From: Saprospiraceae bacterium
Lineage (GTDB): Bacteria > Bacteroidota > Bacteroidia > Chitinophagales > Saprospiraceae
Length of the DNA: 40,464 nucleotides
Direction of reading: 5' to 3'
Assembly (NCBI GenBank): GCA_021299835.1
Contig: JAJTER010000042.1
Coordinates: 1 to 40,464, forward strand
The notes below the pieces were generated by a model. That model saw nothing but the letters and a program-made list of their open reading frames with translations, ran no database searches and was not told the DNA's origin. The translations under genes and the position numbers were made by a program. Of the stretch, positions 1-7,873 are shown piece after piece; the first letter of the stretch is position 1, and every line of letters starts with the position of its first letter.

Positions 1-404
1 GCTGGCGATCCATTTTCATCAGTAACGTAGCCAAAAACGTTCTTATCCTTTGTGATTTTCGCAGGAGGAGAAGGTTTTGAGGAATTCACATTGGTATTAA
101 CCTCTTGTTTTTCATCGGCAGGCGGGGAGGATTTAATCACATAATGCTGTTGGCTTATTTTAGCATAGGTAAGTTTAACCGGCTTTAAAATTCTATCTAA
201 TTTCACCTCAAGTTTCTCCTCCCAATTGGTGTAAGCACCTACTTTTAAGCCAACCACTAAAGCATCATCATAAATAAATTGTATATCGTATTTATCCTGA
301 ATTTCTCTCAATGCCTTTTTAACATCTGTTAATTCCTGAGAAAAAGCAGAATAACCAAAAGACAAAAGAAAAAGTAAAGGGATAATGAACTTGTTTTTTG
401 TCAT
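1..404 (-). CDS. TonB-dependent receptor, SusC-like, N-terminal part (runs off the left edge)
   Basis: The first 134 codons of a minus-strand gene are visible and stay open to the window edge. They encode a signal peptide (MTKNKFIIPLLFLLSFGYSAFSQ), then a secretin/TonB short N-terminal (STN) domain at about residues 24-90 (ELTDVKKALREI, YDIQFIYDD, KLTYAKISQQHYVI), a Pro/Ser/Lys linker, and the start of a carboxypeptidase-regulatory-like domain (VFGYVTDENG). This order is that of Bacteroidota outer-membrane TonB-dependent transducers, where STN contacts the FecR anti-sigma factor in the periplasm. The ATG at 402-404 lies 9 nt after the fecR stop, so the two are probably cotranscribed. The plug and barrel are outside the window, so the substrate cannot be guessed. 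The absence of a SusD partner cannot be judged either. Confidence 0.85.
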   Translation of the reverse strand, partial: MTKNKFIIPLLFLLSFGYSAFSQELTDVKKALREIQDKYDIQFIYDDALVVGLKVGAYTNWEEKLEVKLDRILKPVKLTYAKISQQHYVIKSSPPADEKQEVNTNVNSSKPSPPAKITKDKNVFGYVTDENGSP

Positions 405-413
405 ATCCTGAGG

Positions 414-1457
414 TTATTTTAAGTTGATTAAAAGTGTATTATCCTTTATTGAAATATTGATATCAAAGGCTTCTTCCAGTGCTTTGAGCAATAAGTCGAG
501 ATCATCGGCAGGCAAAATACCGGTAAATGACTTGTCCAGCAAAGATTTATTTTCCAAAACGGCACCTAAGCCGTGTATTTGCTTTAGGTGACTTAAAACA
601 TCAGAAAAAGGCGTTTTATCAAAAACAACTTTATTGAGGGTCCAGGAATCAATTTTTTCAGAAGCCACCTTATTTTTTGAAATGGTTTTATCCATGACAT
701 CATACTGTATATAATCTCCGGGGTGCATTAGAATAACGGGGAGATCGGGTAAATCATTCAGTTTAATGCCCCCTTCCTTGAGATAGACTTTCGTTTTACT
801 TCCTCTGGAAAATACGTTAAATGAAGTTCCGGTGACTTCAATGGTTCCCGAATTGGTGTGAACCAACAATTTATAATACCTACCGGACGATGCTAGATTT
901 TTAATATTAAAATTAGCTTCTCCCGTCAGCGTCATTTCTCTCTTTTTCTTCAACCAGCCAGTGGTCCACATTTTAATAGATGAGTTGGCATTGAGAATGA
1001 CCTTACTGCTGTCAGGGAGAAAGACGGTAGCCACCTGCTCAAAACCAGTTTTGTATTCAAATATTTCTTCGCTTTTCAAAAGATGGGACAACAAGGCACC
1101 AGACAGACAGCTTAACAATACGACAGCAGTCATTAAAAAAGCTTTTTTAACAAGGGCAGGTTGAACTTTATTTTCAACCTGCCGACTTGAAAAAATTTCA
1201 TTCTGTTTCGTTGACAAGACATTCCATAACGATTCAACCTCAGCGGGAAACATCTCAGATTGATCAGGTTGTAATGCCTGAATAAGCAACTTTGCTTCTC
1301 TGACATCCCTGCTTTTTCCAGGAAAAACATCACAAAACGCTTCCCAAAAAAGGCTTTCCGCTTCTGTGGGATGACAAACATACCTTACGAAATCGTCATC
1401 GGCCGCAAAGTCTTTTGAGGAAAACGATTTGTATTTATTGAACAATGATTGATTCAT
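414..1457 (-). CDS. FecR-family anti-sigma factor
   Basis: A 347-residue protein with the FecR layout. It has a cytoplasmic N-terminal segment that would hold the sigma factor, one membrane helix at about residues 106-127 (KKAFLMTAVVLLSCLSGALL), a periplasmic FecR domain (FEYKTGFEQVATVFLPDSS, ILNANSSIKM, EANFNI, VTGTSFNVFS, VYLKEGGIKL) and a C-terminal DUF4974-like domain (FDKTPFSDVLSHLKQIHG, FTGILPADDLDLLLKAL). These proteins sit in the inner membrane and release an ECF sigma factor when the partner TonB receptor binds its ligand. I use the ATG at 1455-1457; an in-frame GTG at 1464-1466 would add three residues. The receptor follows after 9 nt. The likely sigma partner (2893-3468) is upstream, separated by an exported-protein gene. 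Confidence 0.88.
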   Translation of the reverse strand: MNQSLFNKYKSFSSKDFAADDDFVRYVCHPTEAESLFWEAFCDVFPGKSRDVREAKLLIQALQPDQSEMFPAEVESLWNVLSTKQNEIFSSRQVENKVQPALVKKAFLMTAVVLLSCLSGALLSHLLKSEEIFEYKTGFEQVATVFLPDSSKVILNANSSIKMWTTGWLKKKREMTLTGEANFNIKNLASSGRYYKLLVHTNSGTIEVTGTSFNVFSRGSKTKVYLKEGGIKLNDLPDLPVILMHPGDYIQYDVMDKTISKNKVASEKIDSWTLNKVVFDKTPFSDVLSHLKQIHGLGAVLENKSLLDKSFTGILPADDLDLLLKALEEAFDINISIKDNTLLINLK

Positions 1458-1490
1458 GAAATACACTTAAAGGCTAAATCAGTAGGACAA

Positions 1491-2801
1491 TTACTTTTGA
1501 ATAAGCAGTTTTTGGGTATAAATACCTTTAGCTGTTTCTACTGAAAGCAAGTATAAACCCTCTTGAAAAATACTCACATCCATCGCTAATTGGGTGTTTT
1601 CGACAGACATCGAGCGAACAATCCGGCCATTTATATCGAGAATAACCACTCTTTTTATGATATTTTCGGACAGAATATTTAGTACATCGGAGGCTGGATT
1701 GGGGTACATTTTAAATGCAGAATAATCAAGTTCTGCGGTATTTGACGCAATATCTCCAAATTTTTGAAGTATAAAACCATTTCCAGCGGAATAAACGAAG
1801 GAAAGCAGATGCCCCGCCTCGTTTGGAAAAATATCTACACTCACACTGGCATTTCCATTGGAAACATTTCCAATATTGAGAGAGTGTATTAGCCTTTCCA
1901 CCGCTGTCTTTTTACCTATATTTTTAATGGCACTGAGGGTAGTAGTATCAGCGCTTATGTCCATAAAATACTGGAAATTTTCTACCGGACTTGTTTTTAC
2001 GTGCTGGTAAGCCAACAACCTTTTATCCTTGTAAAATAAAATCTGAGCATACATAGGCCAACTTGGAAAATACACCCCAGGCTTTATCCATTCCAGCACC
2101 TTGAAGTCTTTATCGAGAATAGCCATACCCATAGTAGGCCCACTTGCCAGATACATATCACTTTTTGGTACTTTAGTCATTCTGGCAAAATTTACATTGA
2201 CCACACTGTCTAAGGTAACAATTTGAGGAGATTTTTCTGAAATGGTATCTCCCTTCATTTTCCATACGTAGAAATTTTTTGTACCCCAACCCGAAGCAAC
2301 AAAAAGACCATCGGTGGCAGGATCTCCCAATACGGTAATGGCGTCGCCAAGTCTTACATTGGTTGCTGGAGCGGGAAACTCAAGCAAGACTTTAGGCGTA
2401 GCTTCTTTGTTTAACCATCCATAAAGTTTAAAAATATTTCCCGTTGCGTTTACCATATTACTCAAAAATACTTTTTTACCAACTACCGTGAGATCAGAAA
2501 CGGCAAACAAACCGCCTGTTACCCCTGTCGTATTCATCGTTTTTGGATCAAGATCAGGTTTGGCCACATCCCAATAGTAAATGATATTCCCCCCTGTACG
2601 TGTAGCAACAAAAATATTTTCACCATTGAAACCCGCACCACGAGTATTCCCTGCATTGTCAATGATCGCAGGAAGTTTGTTGCCCGCCTTTGACTTATCT
2701 ACTAAAGTGCTTATAGGATTCAATAAAGTAGATTGGCTAATCAACGGACTTCCACTAGCCGCCAAAATAACCAAAACAATCATTTTGTAAAATCTATGCA
2801 T
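1491..2801 (-). CDS. Secreted protein with T9SS type A sorting domain (DUF4623-like body)
   Basis: A 436-residue exported protein. Residues 1-23 are a signal peptide (MHRFYKMIVLVILAASGSPLISQS). The middle, about 25-345, consists of short beta-strand blocks typical of a propeller-like fold (GENIFVATRTGGNIIYYWDV, DGLFVASGWGTKNFYVWKM). The N-terminal LPAIIDNAGNTRGAGFNGE block is reminiscent of DUF4623; that assignment is from memory and tentative. The last 75 residues are a Por secretion C-terminal sorting domain (KMYPNPASDVLNI, VVILDINGRIVRSM, FQEGLYLLSVET, YTQKLLIQK), so the protein should cross the outer membrane by the type IX system and be anchored or released at the surface. It lies between the sigma gene and fecR, which suggests it is part of the same regulon and handles or binds the receptor's substrate. 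No catalytic motif was recognised. Confidence 0.8.
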   Translation of the reverse strand: MHRFYKMIVLVILAASGSPLISQSTLLNPISTLVDKSKAGNKLPAIIDNAGNTRGAGFNGENIFVATRTGGNIIYYWDVAKPDLDPKTMNTTGVTGGLFAVSDLTVVGKKVFLSNMVNATGNIFKLYGWLNKEATPKVLLEFPAPATNVRLGDAITVLGDPATDGLFVASGWGTKNFYVWKMKGDTISEKSPQIVTLDSVVNVNFARMTKVPKSDMYLASGPTMGMAILDKDFKVLEWIKPGVYFPSWPMYAQILFYKDKRLLAYQHVKTSPVENFQYFMDISADTTTLSAIKNIGKKTAVERLIHSLNIGNVSNGNASVSVDIFPNEAGHLLSFVYSAGNGFILQKFGDIASNTAELDYSAFKMYPNPASDVLNILSENIIKRVVILDINGRIVRSMSVENTQLAMDVSIFQEGLYLLSVETAKGIYTQKLLIQK

Positions 2802-2892
2802 TATAACTGATTTATAAAATAAAAAAATGGTTTACTTATATCTAATGAAATTAAATGCCGTTATTATCCCTTTTTTCAAGAAATTTATTTAA

Positions 2893-3468
2893 TCATAAAA
2901 AAAGATTACCATTTTTCATTGCCAGATTTTCATATAGTTTTTCTATGGCTTTGTATAGCATTTTATACACTGAACTCACCTCAATGTCCATGATGTCTGA
3001 AATTTCCTGGTAGGTCATTCCCTCGTAAAATCTTAGATAGATACACTCCTTTTGACGACGCGGCAAAAGTTCTATGACTTGCGCCAACTCTCTTATGCGA
3101 ATCATGGTTATCTCATCTTCAATTATCTTTTCCTCTGCAGAATACTCCATACTGAAATTAGCATCAACCAACAATATGTCGGTAAATCGCTGTTCAGCTT
3201 TAAGCTTTTTAAAAATTTCTATTCTTAAAGACTTGAAGAGATAAAGTTTAATAGCATAGGTAAGGTTTACTTTATCATATTTGGTGAGGAGAGAAAGAAA
3301 AACCTCTTGAATAGCATCTTTTGTCAGCATCTTGTCCTGACAAATTTTGAAGCCATAATTGTATAAAATGCCTACATAGTTGCGGTACAAATACTCAAAT
3401 GCCTCTTTGCTTCCTGATCTGAAATCATTCCACAATTTTTCGTCATCCGAATAATGGTAATACATCAT
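2893..3468 (-). CDS. ECF RNA polymerase sigma factor (FecI-like, Bacteroidota type)
   Basis: A 191-residue sigma-70 family protein with only regions 2 and 4. Region 2 is at about residues 20-90 (FRSGSKEAFEYLYRNY, LTKDAIQEVFLSLL) and region 4 at about 125-180 (LLPRRQKECIYLRFYEGMTY then QEISDIMDIEVSSVYKMLYK, the helix-turn-helix that reads the -35 element). It should direct RNA polymerase to its own surface-signalling locus and be held by the FecR protein encoded downstream. The gene opens the minus-strand run sigma - exported protein - FecR - TonB receptor; the 91-nt gap after it leaves room for a second promoter. Two adjacent ATGs (3466-3468 and 3463-3465) are possible starts. I see no clear housekeeping promoter in the AT-rich 220 nt upstream. 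Confidence 0.9.
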   Translation of the reverse strand: MMYYHYSDDEKLWNDFRSGSKEAFEYLYRNYVGILYNYGFKICQDKMLTKDAIQEVFLSLLTKYDKVNLTYAIKLYLFKSLRIEIFKKLKAEQRFTDILLVDANFSMEYSAEEKIIEDEITMIRIRELAQVIELLPRRQKECIYLRFYEGMTYQEISDIMDIEVSSVYKMLYKAIEKLYENLAMKNGNLFL

Positions 3469-3687
3469 TTTTTAACCTTGAGTTTTGAGATTATTTTACA
3501 TTTTATAAAAAGCACTCCATTGAAAATAGCTAAACATTTTCATAATCCTTATTAGCTTTTTAAAACAAAAGAATACTTTTTTACAAATTACAGTAAAAAT
3601 TCAAAACACAACAGAGTTAGTTCATAAAAAATTAAATAAAGTTGATTATAATTTTTATATAATTAAAAGATGGCACATTTTAGTGAA

Positions 3688-5262
3688 CTAAGCACCGTAT
3701 TTTCCATCTATCTTCCTCATTATTCCTAATGGATTATCGTCTTTGAGTTCATCGGGCAGCAAATTATGTGGGAAACCTTGAAAGCATAATGGTCTTGTAA
3801 AACGATAAATAGCTGAGGTACCAACGGAAGTACTACCAGCGAAAGTAGTTGAGGGGAATGGCCCGCCATGCACCATTGAATGGCAAACTTCGACGCCTGT
3901 AGGAAAACCATCAATAATCAATCTACCCACTTTTTGGGTTAAGACATTTACCAACCTCACGTGTGCCGACATTCCGGCATTTAATCCGAACAAAGAAGCG
4001 GTTAAATGACCCGAAAAAAAGTGAGCTAATTCTTCCATTTGGGAAACATCCTTAGCTACTATGATTATACTTAAGGGGCCAAATATTTCTTCTATCTGAA
4101 AATTTGAATGTAAAACGGCCTCGGCCTTTACAGTTAATAAAGTGGGTGTAACCCCCGTAAAGGTCGTTGCTGCCTGGCCCAGGGTAACCACCTCAATATC
4201 AGCCTCAGCTTTTGCCGCCTCAATGGCTTTATCAAATTGATTTTTAATTCCTTCCGTTAGCATGCTACCACCAGGAGTCTGGTTAAATATTGCTTTAATT
4301 TTCTCCATAAAAGGAGAACAGTTTTCCCCCTCTTCAATGATTAATACGCCGGGATTAGTACAAAATTGACCTACGCCAAGATTTACTGCCTGCACAAAAC
4401 CATCTGCCAGACGATCAGCATGATGTTCCAGGGCTTCTGAAAAAACAAAAACCGGATTCACGCTACCCATTTCCGCATACACAGGAATGGGCTCTTCTCT
4501 TTTCATAGCTGCATTAAAAATAGCCATGCCCGCCGCGTGAGAGCCTGTAAAACCTATGGCTTTAATGTCGCTTAGATTAACCAGGGTCATTCCCACAGCT
4601 GGACCGCCATGGACCATTGAAAACACACCATCGGGCATATTTGCTTCCCGGGCGGCATTAATAATAGCCATTCCAATCATTTCGCAGGTTCCGGGATGAG
4701 CGGGATGGGCTTTCACAATAACCGGGCACCCTGCTGCTAAAGCGGAAACGGTATCACCACCTGCCACAGAAAAAGCCAGAGGAAAATTACTGGCGCCAAA
4801 AACGGCAACGGGACCTAAAGCCGTTTGCATAGAGCGAATATCTGGTTTAGGCAAAGGCTGACTGTCCGACTGAGCCAAATCGATACTTGCATTTACCCAG
4901 GAGCCCTCCTTTAGAAGGGCGGCAAAAAGTTTAAGCTGCCCTACTGTTCTTCCCCGTTCTCCCGTAATTCTTGCCAAAGGCAAACCTGTTTCAAGGTGAC
5001 ATCGCTGGAGTAAATCATCGCCCAATTTTTCAATATGTTCTGCAATCAAGGTAAGAAAATGTGCTTTTTCAGCACCCGATGTTAATCGATACTGCTGAAA
5101 AGCATTCGACGCCTTTTCACCTGCTAAAGCGATTTCTTCATCGGTTGCCTCCTTAAAAAAAGGCACTAGCTTTTCCCCATTTACCGGATTTATAGCTTGA
5201 AATGCCTGCTTGCCTGCTCCTGAAGGAGAGAAGCCTATATATTGGTTACCCTGCAAATTCAT
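3688..5262 (-). CDS. Alpha-ketoglutaric semialdehyde dehydrogenase-type aldehyde dehydrogenase
   Basis: A 524-residue aldehyde dehydrogenase, matching the length (about 525) of the NADP-preferring 2,5-dioxovalerate dehydrogenases. Visible motifs are the active-site Asn in GASNFPLAFS (about residue 159), the Rossmann loop GFTGSHAAG (about 238-245), the general base Glu in YAEMGSVNP (about 264) and the catalytic Cys in GVGQFCTNPG (about 301). The inferred reaction is 2-oxoglutarate semialdehyde + NAD(P)+ to 2-oxoglutarate. The gene begins 3 nt after the stop of the FAH-family gene, which in known pathways makes exactly that semialdehyde, so translational coupling is likely. Other sugar-derived aldehydes cannot be excluded from sequence alone. 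Confidence 0.85.
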   Translation of the reverse strand: MNLQGNQYIGFSPSGAGKQAFQAINPVNGEKLVPFFKEATDEEIALAGEKASNAFQQYRLTSGAEKAHFLTLIAEHIEKLGDDLLQRCHLETGLPLARITGERGRTVGQLKLFAALLKEGSWVNASIDLAQSDSQPLPKPDIRSMQTALGPVAVFGASNFPLAFSVAGGDTVSALAAGCPVIVKAHPAHPGTCEMIGMAIINAAREANMPDGVFSMVHGGPAVGMTLVNLSDIKAIGFTGSHAAGMAIFNAAMKREEPIPVYAEMGSVNPVFVFSEALEHHADRLADGFVQAVNLGVGQFCTNPGVLIIEEGENCSPFMEKIKAIFNQTPGGSMLTEGIKNQFDKAIEAAKAEADIEVVTLGQAATTFTGVTPTLLTVKAEAVLHSNFQIEEIFGPLSIIIVAKDVSQMEELAHFFSGHLTASLFGLNAGMSAHVRLVNVLTQKVGRLIIDGFPTGVEVCHSMVHGGPFPSTTFAGSTSVGTSAIYRFTRPLCFQGFPHNLLPDELKDDNPLGIMRKIDGKYGA

Positions 5263-5265
5263 GTT

Positions 5266-6108
5266 TTATTTTTTAACCCCCACGGTATTTTTCAATATCC
5301 CAATGGGTTCTATTTCAATAGTTACCATATCCCCAACTAAAAGGGTAAAATCATTATCGGGAACAAGACACGTTCCCGTCATCAAATATACACCTTTTGG
5401 AAAGCTCATTTCTCTAAAAAGAAAATCCACTAATTCCTGGTGCTTTCTTTTCATTCTATCTATTGAAATTTGACCTTCAAAAGCTATGACACCGGCTCTC
5501 TCAATATTCATTTTAATGACAGTATCCGATGCAAGAGGTGATTGAGGAACATACAAACAAGGGCCTATGGCTGCAGAAAAGTCATAACTTTTGGCTTGAG
5601 GCAGATATAGAGGATTTTCGCCCTCAATATCTCTTGAACTCATATCATTTCCAATGGTATAACCAACTATTTTCCCTGAACTGCTGGCAAATAAAGTTAA
5701 TTCCGGCTCAGGAACATTCCAATGGCTATCTCGTCGAATATGAACGATTTCATTGGGACCGGCACATCTTTCTGCGGTAGATTTAAAAAATAATTCAGGA
5801 CGATCCGCCTCATATACTTTAGCATAGAAGTCAGCTGCACCGCTGGTTTTTGATTCTTCCATTCTAGCCTCACGGCTTCTTAAATAGGTTACACCTGCAG
5901 CCCAAATTTCCTGATGATGAATAGGTGCCCGCCAATCATTTTCCAAAAATTCAGAAGCTGAGAAAGGAGCCATTCCCGCTATCTTACTGCTAACAAATGA
6001 GTACAAATCATCTCTATTCACCAAAGAATCCCAATCCAAATCTTCTACTTTGAATAAATCACCCTGATGATTAATTACAATGTCTTTTGTAGTTCTGTAT
6101 ATTTTCAT
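5266..6108 (-). CDS. Fumarylacetoacetate hydrolase-family protein, probable 2-keto-3-deoxy sugar acid dehydratase
   Basis: A 280-residue cytosolic protein of the FAH fold. Signature pieces are WAAGVTYLRSREAR, RPELFFKSTAERCAG, the metal-binding ExE in WNVPEPELTLFAS, and GYTIGNDMSSRDIEGENPLY. Members close to 2-keto-3-deoxy-D-arabinonate dehydratase convert 2-keto-3-deoxypentonates to 2-oxoglutarate semialdehyde, and the following gene is the matching dehydrogenase, so I infer that role; FAH-fold hydrolases and decarboxylases are alternatives. I chose the ATG at 6106-6108 (MKIYRTTKDIV), where homologous proteins begin. A start 60 nt further upstream would lie inside the terminator of the preceding gene. 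A perfect -7 box ends only 4 nt before this ATG, so the message may be leaderless. Confidence 0.82.
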   Translation of the reverse strand: MKIYRTTKDIVINHQGDLFKVEDLDWDSLVNRDDLYSFVSSKIAGMAPFSASEFLENDWRAPIHHQEIWAAGVTYLRSREARMEESKTSGAADFYAKVYEADRPELFFKSTAERCAGPNEIVHIRRDSHWNVPEPELTLFASSSGKIVGYTIGNDMSSRDIEGENPLYLPQAKSYDFSAAIGPCLYVPQSPLASDTVIKMNIERAGVIAFEGQISIDRMKRKHQELVDFLFREMSFPKGVYLMTGTCLVPDNDFTLLVGDMVTIEIEPIGILKNTVGVKK

Positions 6109-6112
6109 AAAC

Positions 6113-6120
6113 CAAATATA
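6113..6120 (-). promoter_or_regulatory. Possible -7 promoter box for the FAH/aldehyde dehydrogenase pair
   Basis: On the minus strand the sequence TATATTTG (6120 to 6113) fits the Bacteroidota -7 consensus TAnnTTTG exactly. The expected -33 position about 20 nt upstream reads TTTT instead of TTTG. The box ends 4 nt before the ATG at 6108, so transcription would begin at or next to the start codon. The match is short and could be chance in AT-rich DNA. Confidence 0.35.
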
Positions 6121-6143
6121 CTTGTTATCCGAATAAAATAAAA

Positions 6144-6171
6144 AAGGTGAAGCATAATTATGCTCCACCTT
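6144..6171 (-). terminator. Intrinsic terminator behind the AraC-type gene
   Basis: The arms 6144-6155 and 6160-6171 pair over 12 positions (one G-U) around the loop AATT. On the minus strand the hairpin is followed directly by a T-rich run (TTTTTTATTTT). It lies 22 nt after the stop of the AraC-type gene and separates that gene from the FAH/dehydrogenase pair. Confidence 0.85.
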
Positions 6172-6192
6172 ACTGGAAATAATAATGGTTGT

Positions 6193-6618
6193 TTAAACTG
6201 AGAGTGCCTGGCATTTGGCTATTAAATCCTTCCACTTGGGTAAGGTATGTTTTGGATAATCTGAATATTCCTTTGGTGTAAAATCGGTTACAGCTTTAAA
6301 GACCACAGAAAAACGACTTCTGCTGGTAAAACCGCATTCGTTTGCCAATCCTTCCACAGTATGCAGAGTTAAATATCCTTCATTTATGCATTGTATGGCA
6401 TAGTAGATACGCAGGGCAATCTTACATTTGATAAAACTAAGGCCCAGATTTTCTTTTAATTGAGCTATCAGATTCCCCGAAGGAATTCCTATGATTTTAG
6501 AAAAATCAATCGTGTTGAAATTTATTGAAGTGAATGATTTAGAAAAATACACTCTCTGTAAAAATTCTAACCATCTATCTTCCGTTTCTGCTTTTGAAAA
6601 TTTTTGTCTTTTAACCAT
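6193..6618 (-). CDS. Stand-alone AraC-type helix-turn-helix protein
   Basis: A 141-residue protein whose C-terminal 100 residues resemble the AraC/XylS DNA-binding domain. The second helix-turn-helix and its trailing signature are clear (LHTVEGLANECGFTSRSRFS, then VVFKAVTDFTPKEY). The first helix-turn-helix around residues 35-65 (IDFSKIIGIPSGNLIAQLKE) is more degenerate. There is no room for the usual N-terminal sugar-binding or receiver domain, only about 30 extra residues (FSKAETEDRWLEFLQRVYFS). It is probably a small transcription regulator, possibly of the neighbouring catabolic pair, but its own terminator (6144-6171) shows it is a separate transcription unit. The effector, if any, is unknown. 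Confidence 0.72.
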   Translation of the reverse strand: MVKRQKFSKAETEDRWLEFLQRVYFSKSFTSINFNTIDFSKIIGIPSGNLIAQLKENLGLSFIKCKIALRIYYAIQCINEGYLTLHTVEGLANECGFTSRSRFSVVFKAVTDFTPKEYSDYPKHTLPKWKDLIAKCQALSV

Positions 6619-6731
6619 ATCATTATTACTTTAGTCAGCAAATCAATTAAGCTTCAACAAAGTAATATTGAAATTTATACATATTTATAAAATATAATAT
6701 ATAGAAATAAAACTAAACAAATATCTAGTGG

Positions 6732-7781
6732 TTAATCTATTTGTTCCAATGGTTTTATTTTCTGTCTCCAAAACTTTTCAGCCTTTGTCCCAATGAACCA
6801 AAATGAAATACCCATAAGGGCGAAAAACAAGGCTTTATGCATTGAATTCCAGAAATATTCAAAATAACGGGTGTACATATTCAGCAAAAAGAACAAAAAC
6901 CCAATAAGCTGTAGTTTATTATCCTGCATTTTGAATCCTCTATATATAGCCAACAGACAAACGATCATAGCAAAAACACCCCAAAAAATCCTGCTGAATT
7001 GTTGCGTTTTTTCCCAGTGGTCAACATTGGGAACATTCCCGGAAATAGATAAAATCCACAGAAAAAAAAACAACAAAAGGAGGCTAAATAATTGCGAAGA
7101 AGGGATAAAAAGCTGCAAGGCTTTATTATTTTTCAATAGACTGGTAGCGATGTAAAGTAATAAGGCCAGAACGGTGATTCTTAGTGGGAAATTCATTCCC
7201 AGAAAGTAATTTCCATTGCTGGTCCATTCTTCCGTAAAAGAAACATAACAGGCGACCAAAGAGCATAAAGATAAAATCCACAGAGGAACAGAACGAAATG
7301 AATAGCCTAACAAGGCATAACTCAATGTACTCACCGTTAGAATGGTAGTAAATTCAAATTGATTTTCATCAAAAATCTCAAGCAAATAAATGAATGAAAA
7401 ACTTAAAAAAACAGCTCCAAGTAATTGAATGAAGGCAATAGAGAAAGATTTTTGTGGATTTTTATTTTCAAATTTCCAGCCTAAAAAGAAAGTTATTGCA
7501 GATAAAATGGCAAAAAGAATACTCAACACAATTTTTGGCGCCTCAAAAATATACGTAATTAGAGAAATAATCCATTTATCAGCGATTAAGGTACCTATGG
7601 CAATGACGATAGAGGCAATTGCCAGCCAAAAAGAATATTTTGATACTTTAGCCCAGTCAATTTCCTGAATGGTATCATATTCTTTTAATTTATTTGCCAC
7701 ATCAACATCTATTAATTCAGCCTTTTCCCATCCCTCAATGACCTTATTTATGAGCGACTTTTGGTTTTTGTTCAGTTGCAT
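6732..7781 (-). CDS. DUF2157-like multi-pass membrane protein
   Basis: A 349-residue protein. A short soluble N-terminus of about 45 residues (LNKNQKSLINKVIEGWEKAE, LKEYDTIQEIDWAKVSKYSF) is followed by roughly nine or ten hydrophobic helices to the end (for example FWLAIASIVIAIGTLIADKW, IVLSILFAILSAITFFLGW, ALFFALMGISFWFIGT). The soluble start leading straight into a membrane bundle is the pattern of DUF2157 proteins of unknown function. It is a single gene, divergent from the plus-strand pair at 7874-10261, with about 92 nt between the two starts. No enzymatic or transport motif is visible. Confidence 0.65.
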   Translation of the reverse strand: MQLNKNQKSLINKVIEGWEKAELIDVDVANKLKEYDTIQEIDWAKVSKYSFWLAIASIVIAIGTLIADKWIISLITYIFEAPKIVLSILFAILSAITFFLGWKFENKNPQKSFSIAFIQLLGAVFLSFSFIYLLEIFDENQFEFTTILTVSTLSYALLGYSFRSVPLWILSLCSLVACYVSFTEEWTSNGNYFLGMNFPLRITVLALLLYIATSLLKNNKALQLFIPSSQLFSLLLLFFFLWILSISGNVPNVDHWEKTQQFSRIFWGVFAMIVCLLAIYRGFKMQDNKLQLIGFLFFLLNMYTRYFEYFWNSMHKALFFALMGISFWFIGTKAEKFWRQKIKPLEQID

Positions 7782-7822
7782 GTCATTTTTTTTAAATCAA
7801 TAATTTGAAATATAAGTAAACC

Positions 7823-7853
7823 TTTCAAATAATCATAATTTACCTTATATTTA
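7823..7853 (+). promoter_or_regulatory. Possible promoter for the repeat protein / OmpA-like pair
   Basis: TTTC (7823-7826), 19 nt, then TATATTTA (7846-7853): each box is one base off the Bacteroidota consensus TTTG / TAnnTTTG. Transcription would begin about 14 nt before the ATG at 7874. Support is weak because the region is very AT-rich. Confidence 0.3.
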
Positions 7854-7873
7854 ACCTGATTAAAAATTAAAAT

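Noticed and set aside
3469-3687. Search for a promoter or small gene between the sigma gene and the dehydrogenase gene
   Set aside because: The 219 nt are very AT-rich with no TAnnTTTG box at correct spacing, no strong hairpin and no frame with recognisable sequence.
6109-6168. Longer N-terminus for the FAH-family gene (20 more residues)
   Set aside because: The extension lies over the terminator hairpin of the upstream gene and is unlike FAH N-termini, which begin at the ATG at 6108.
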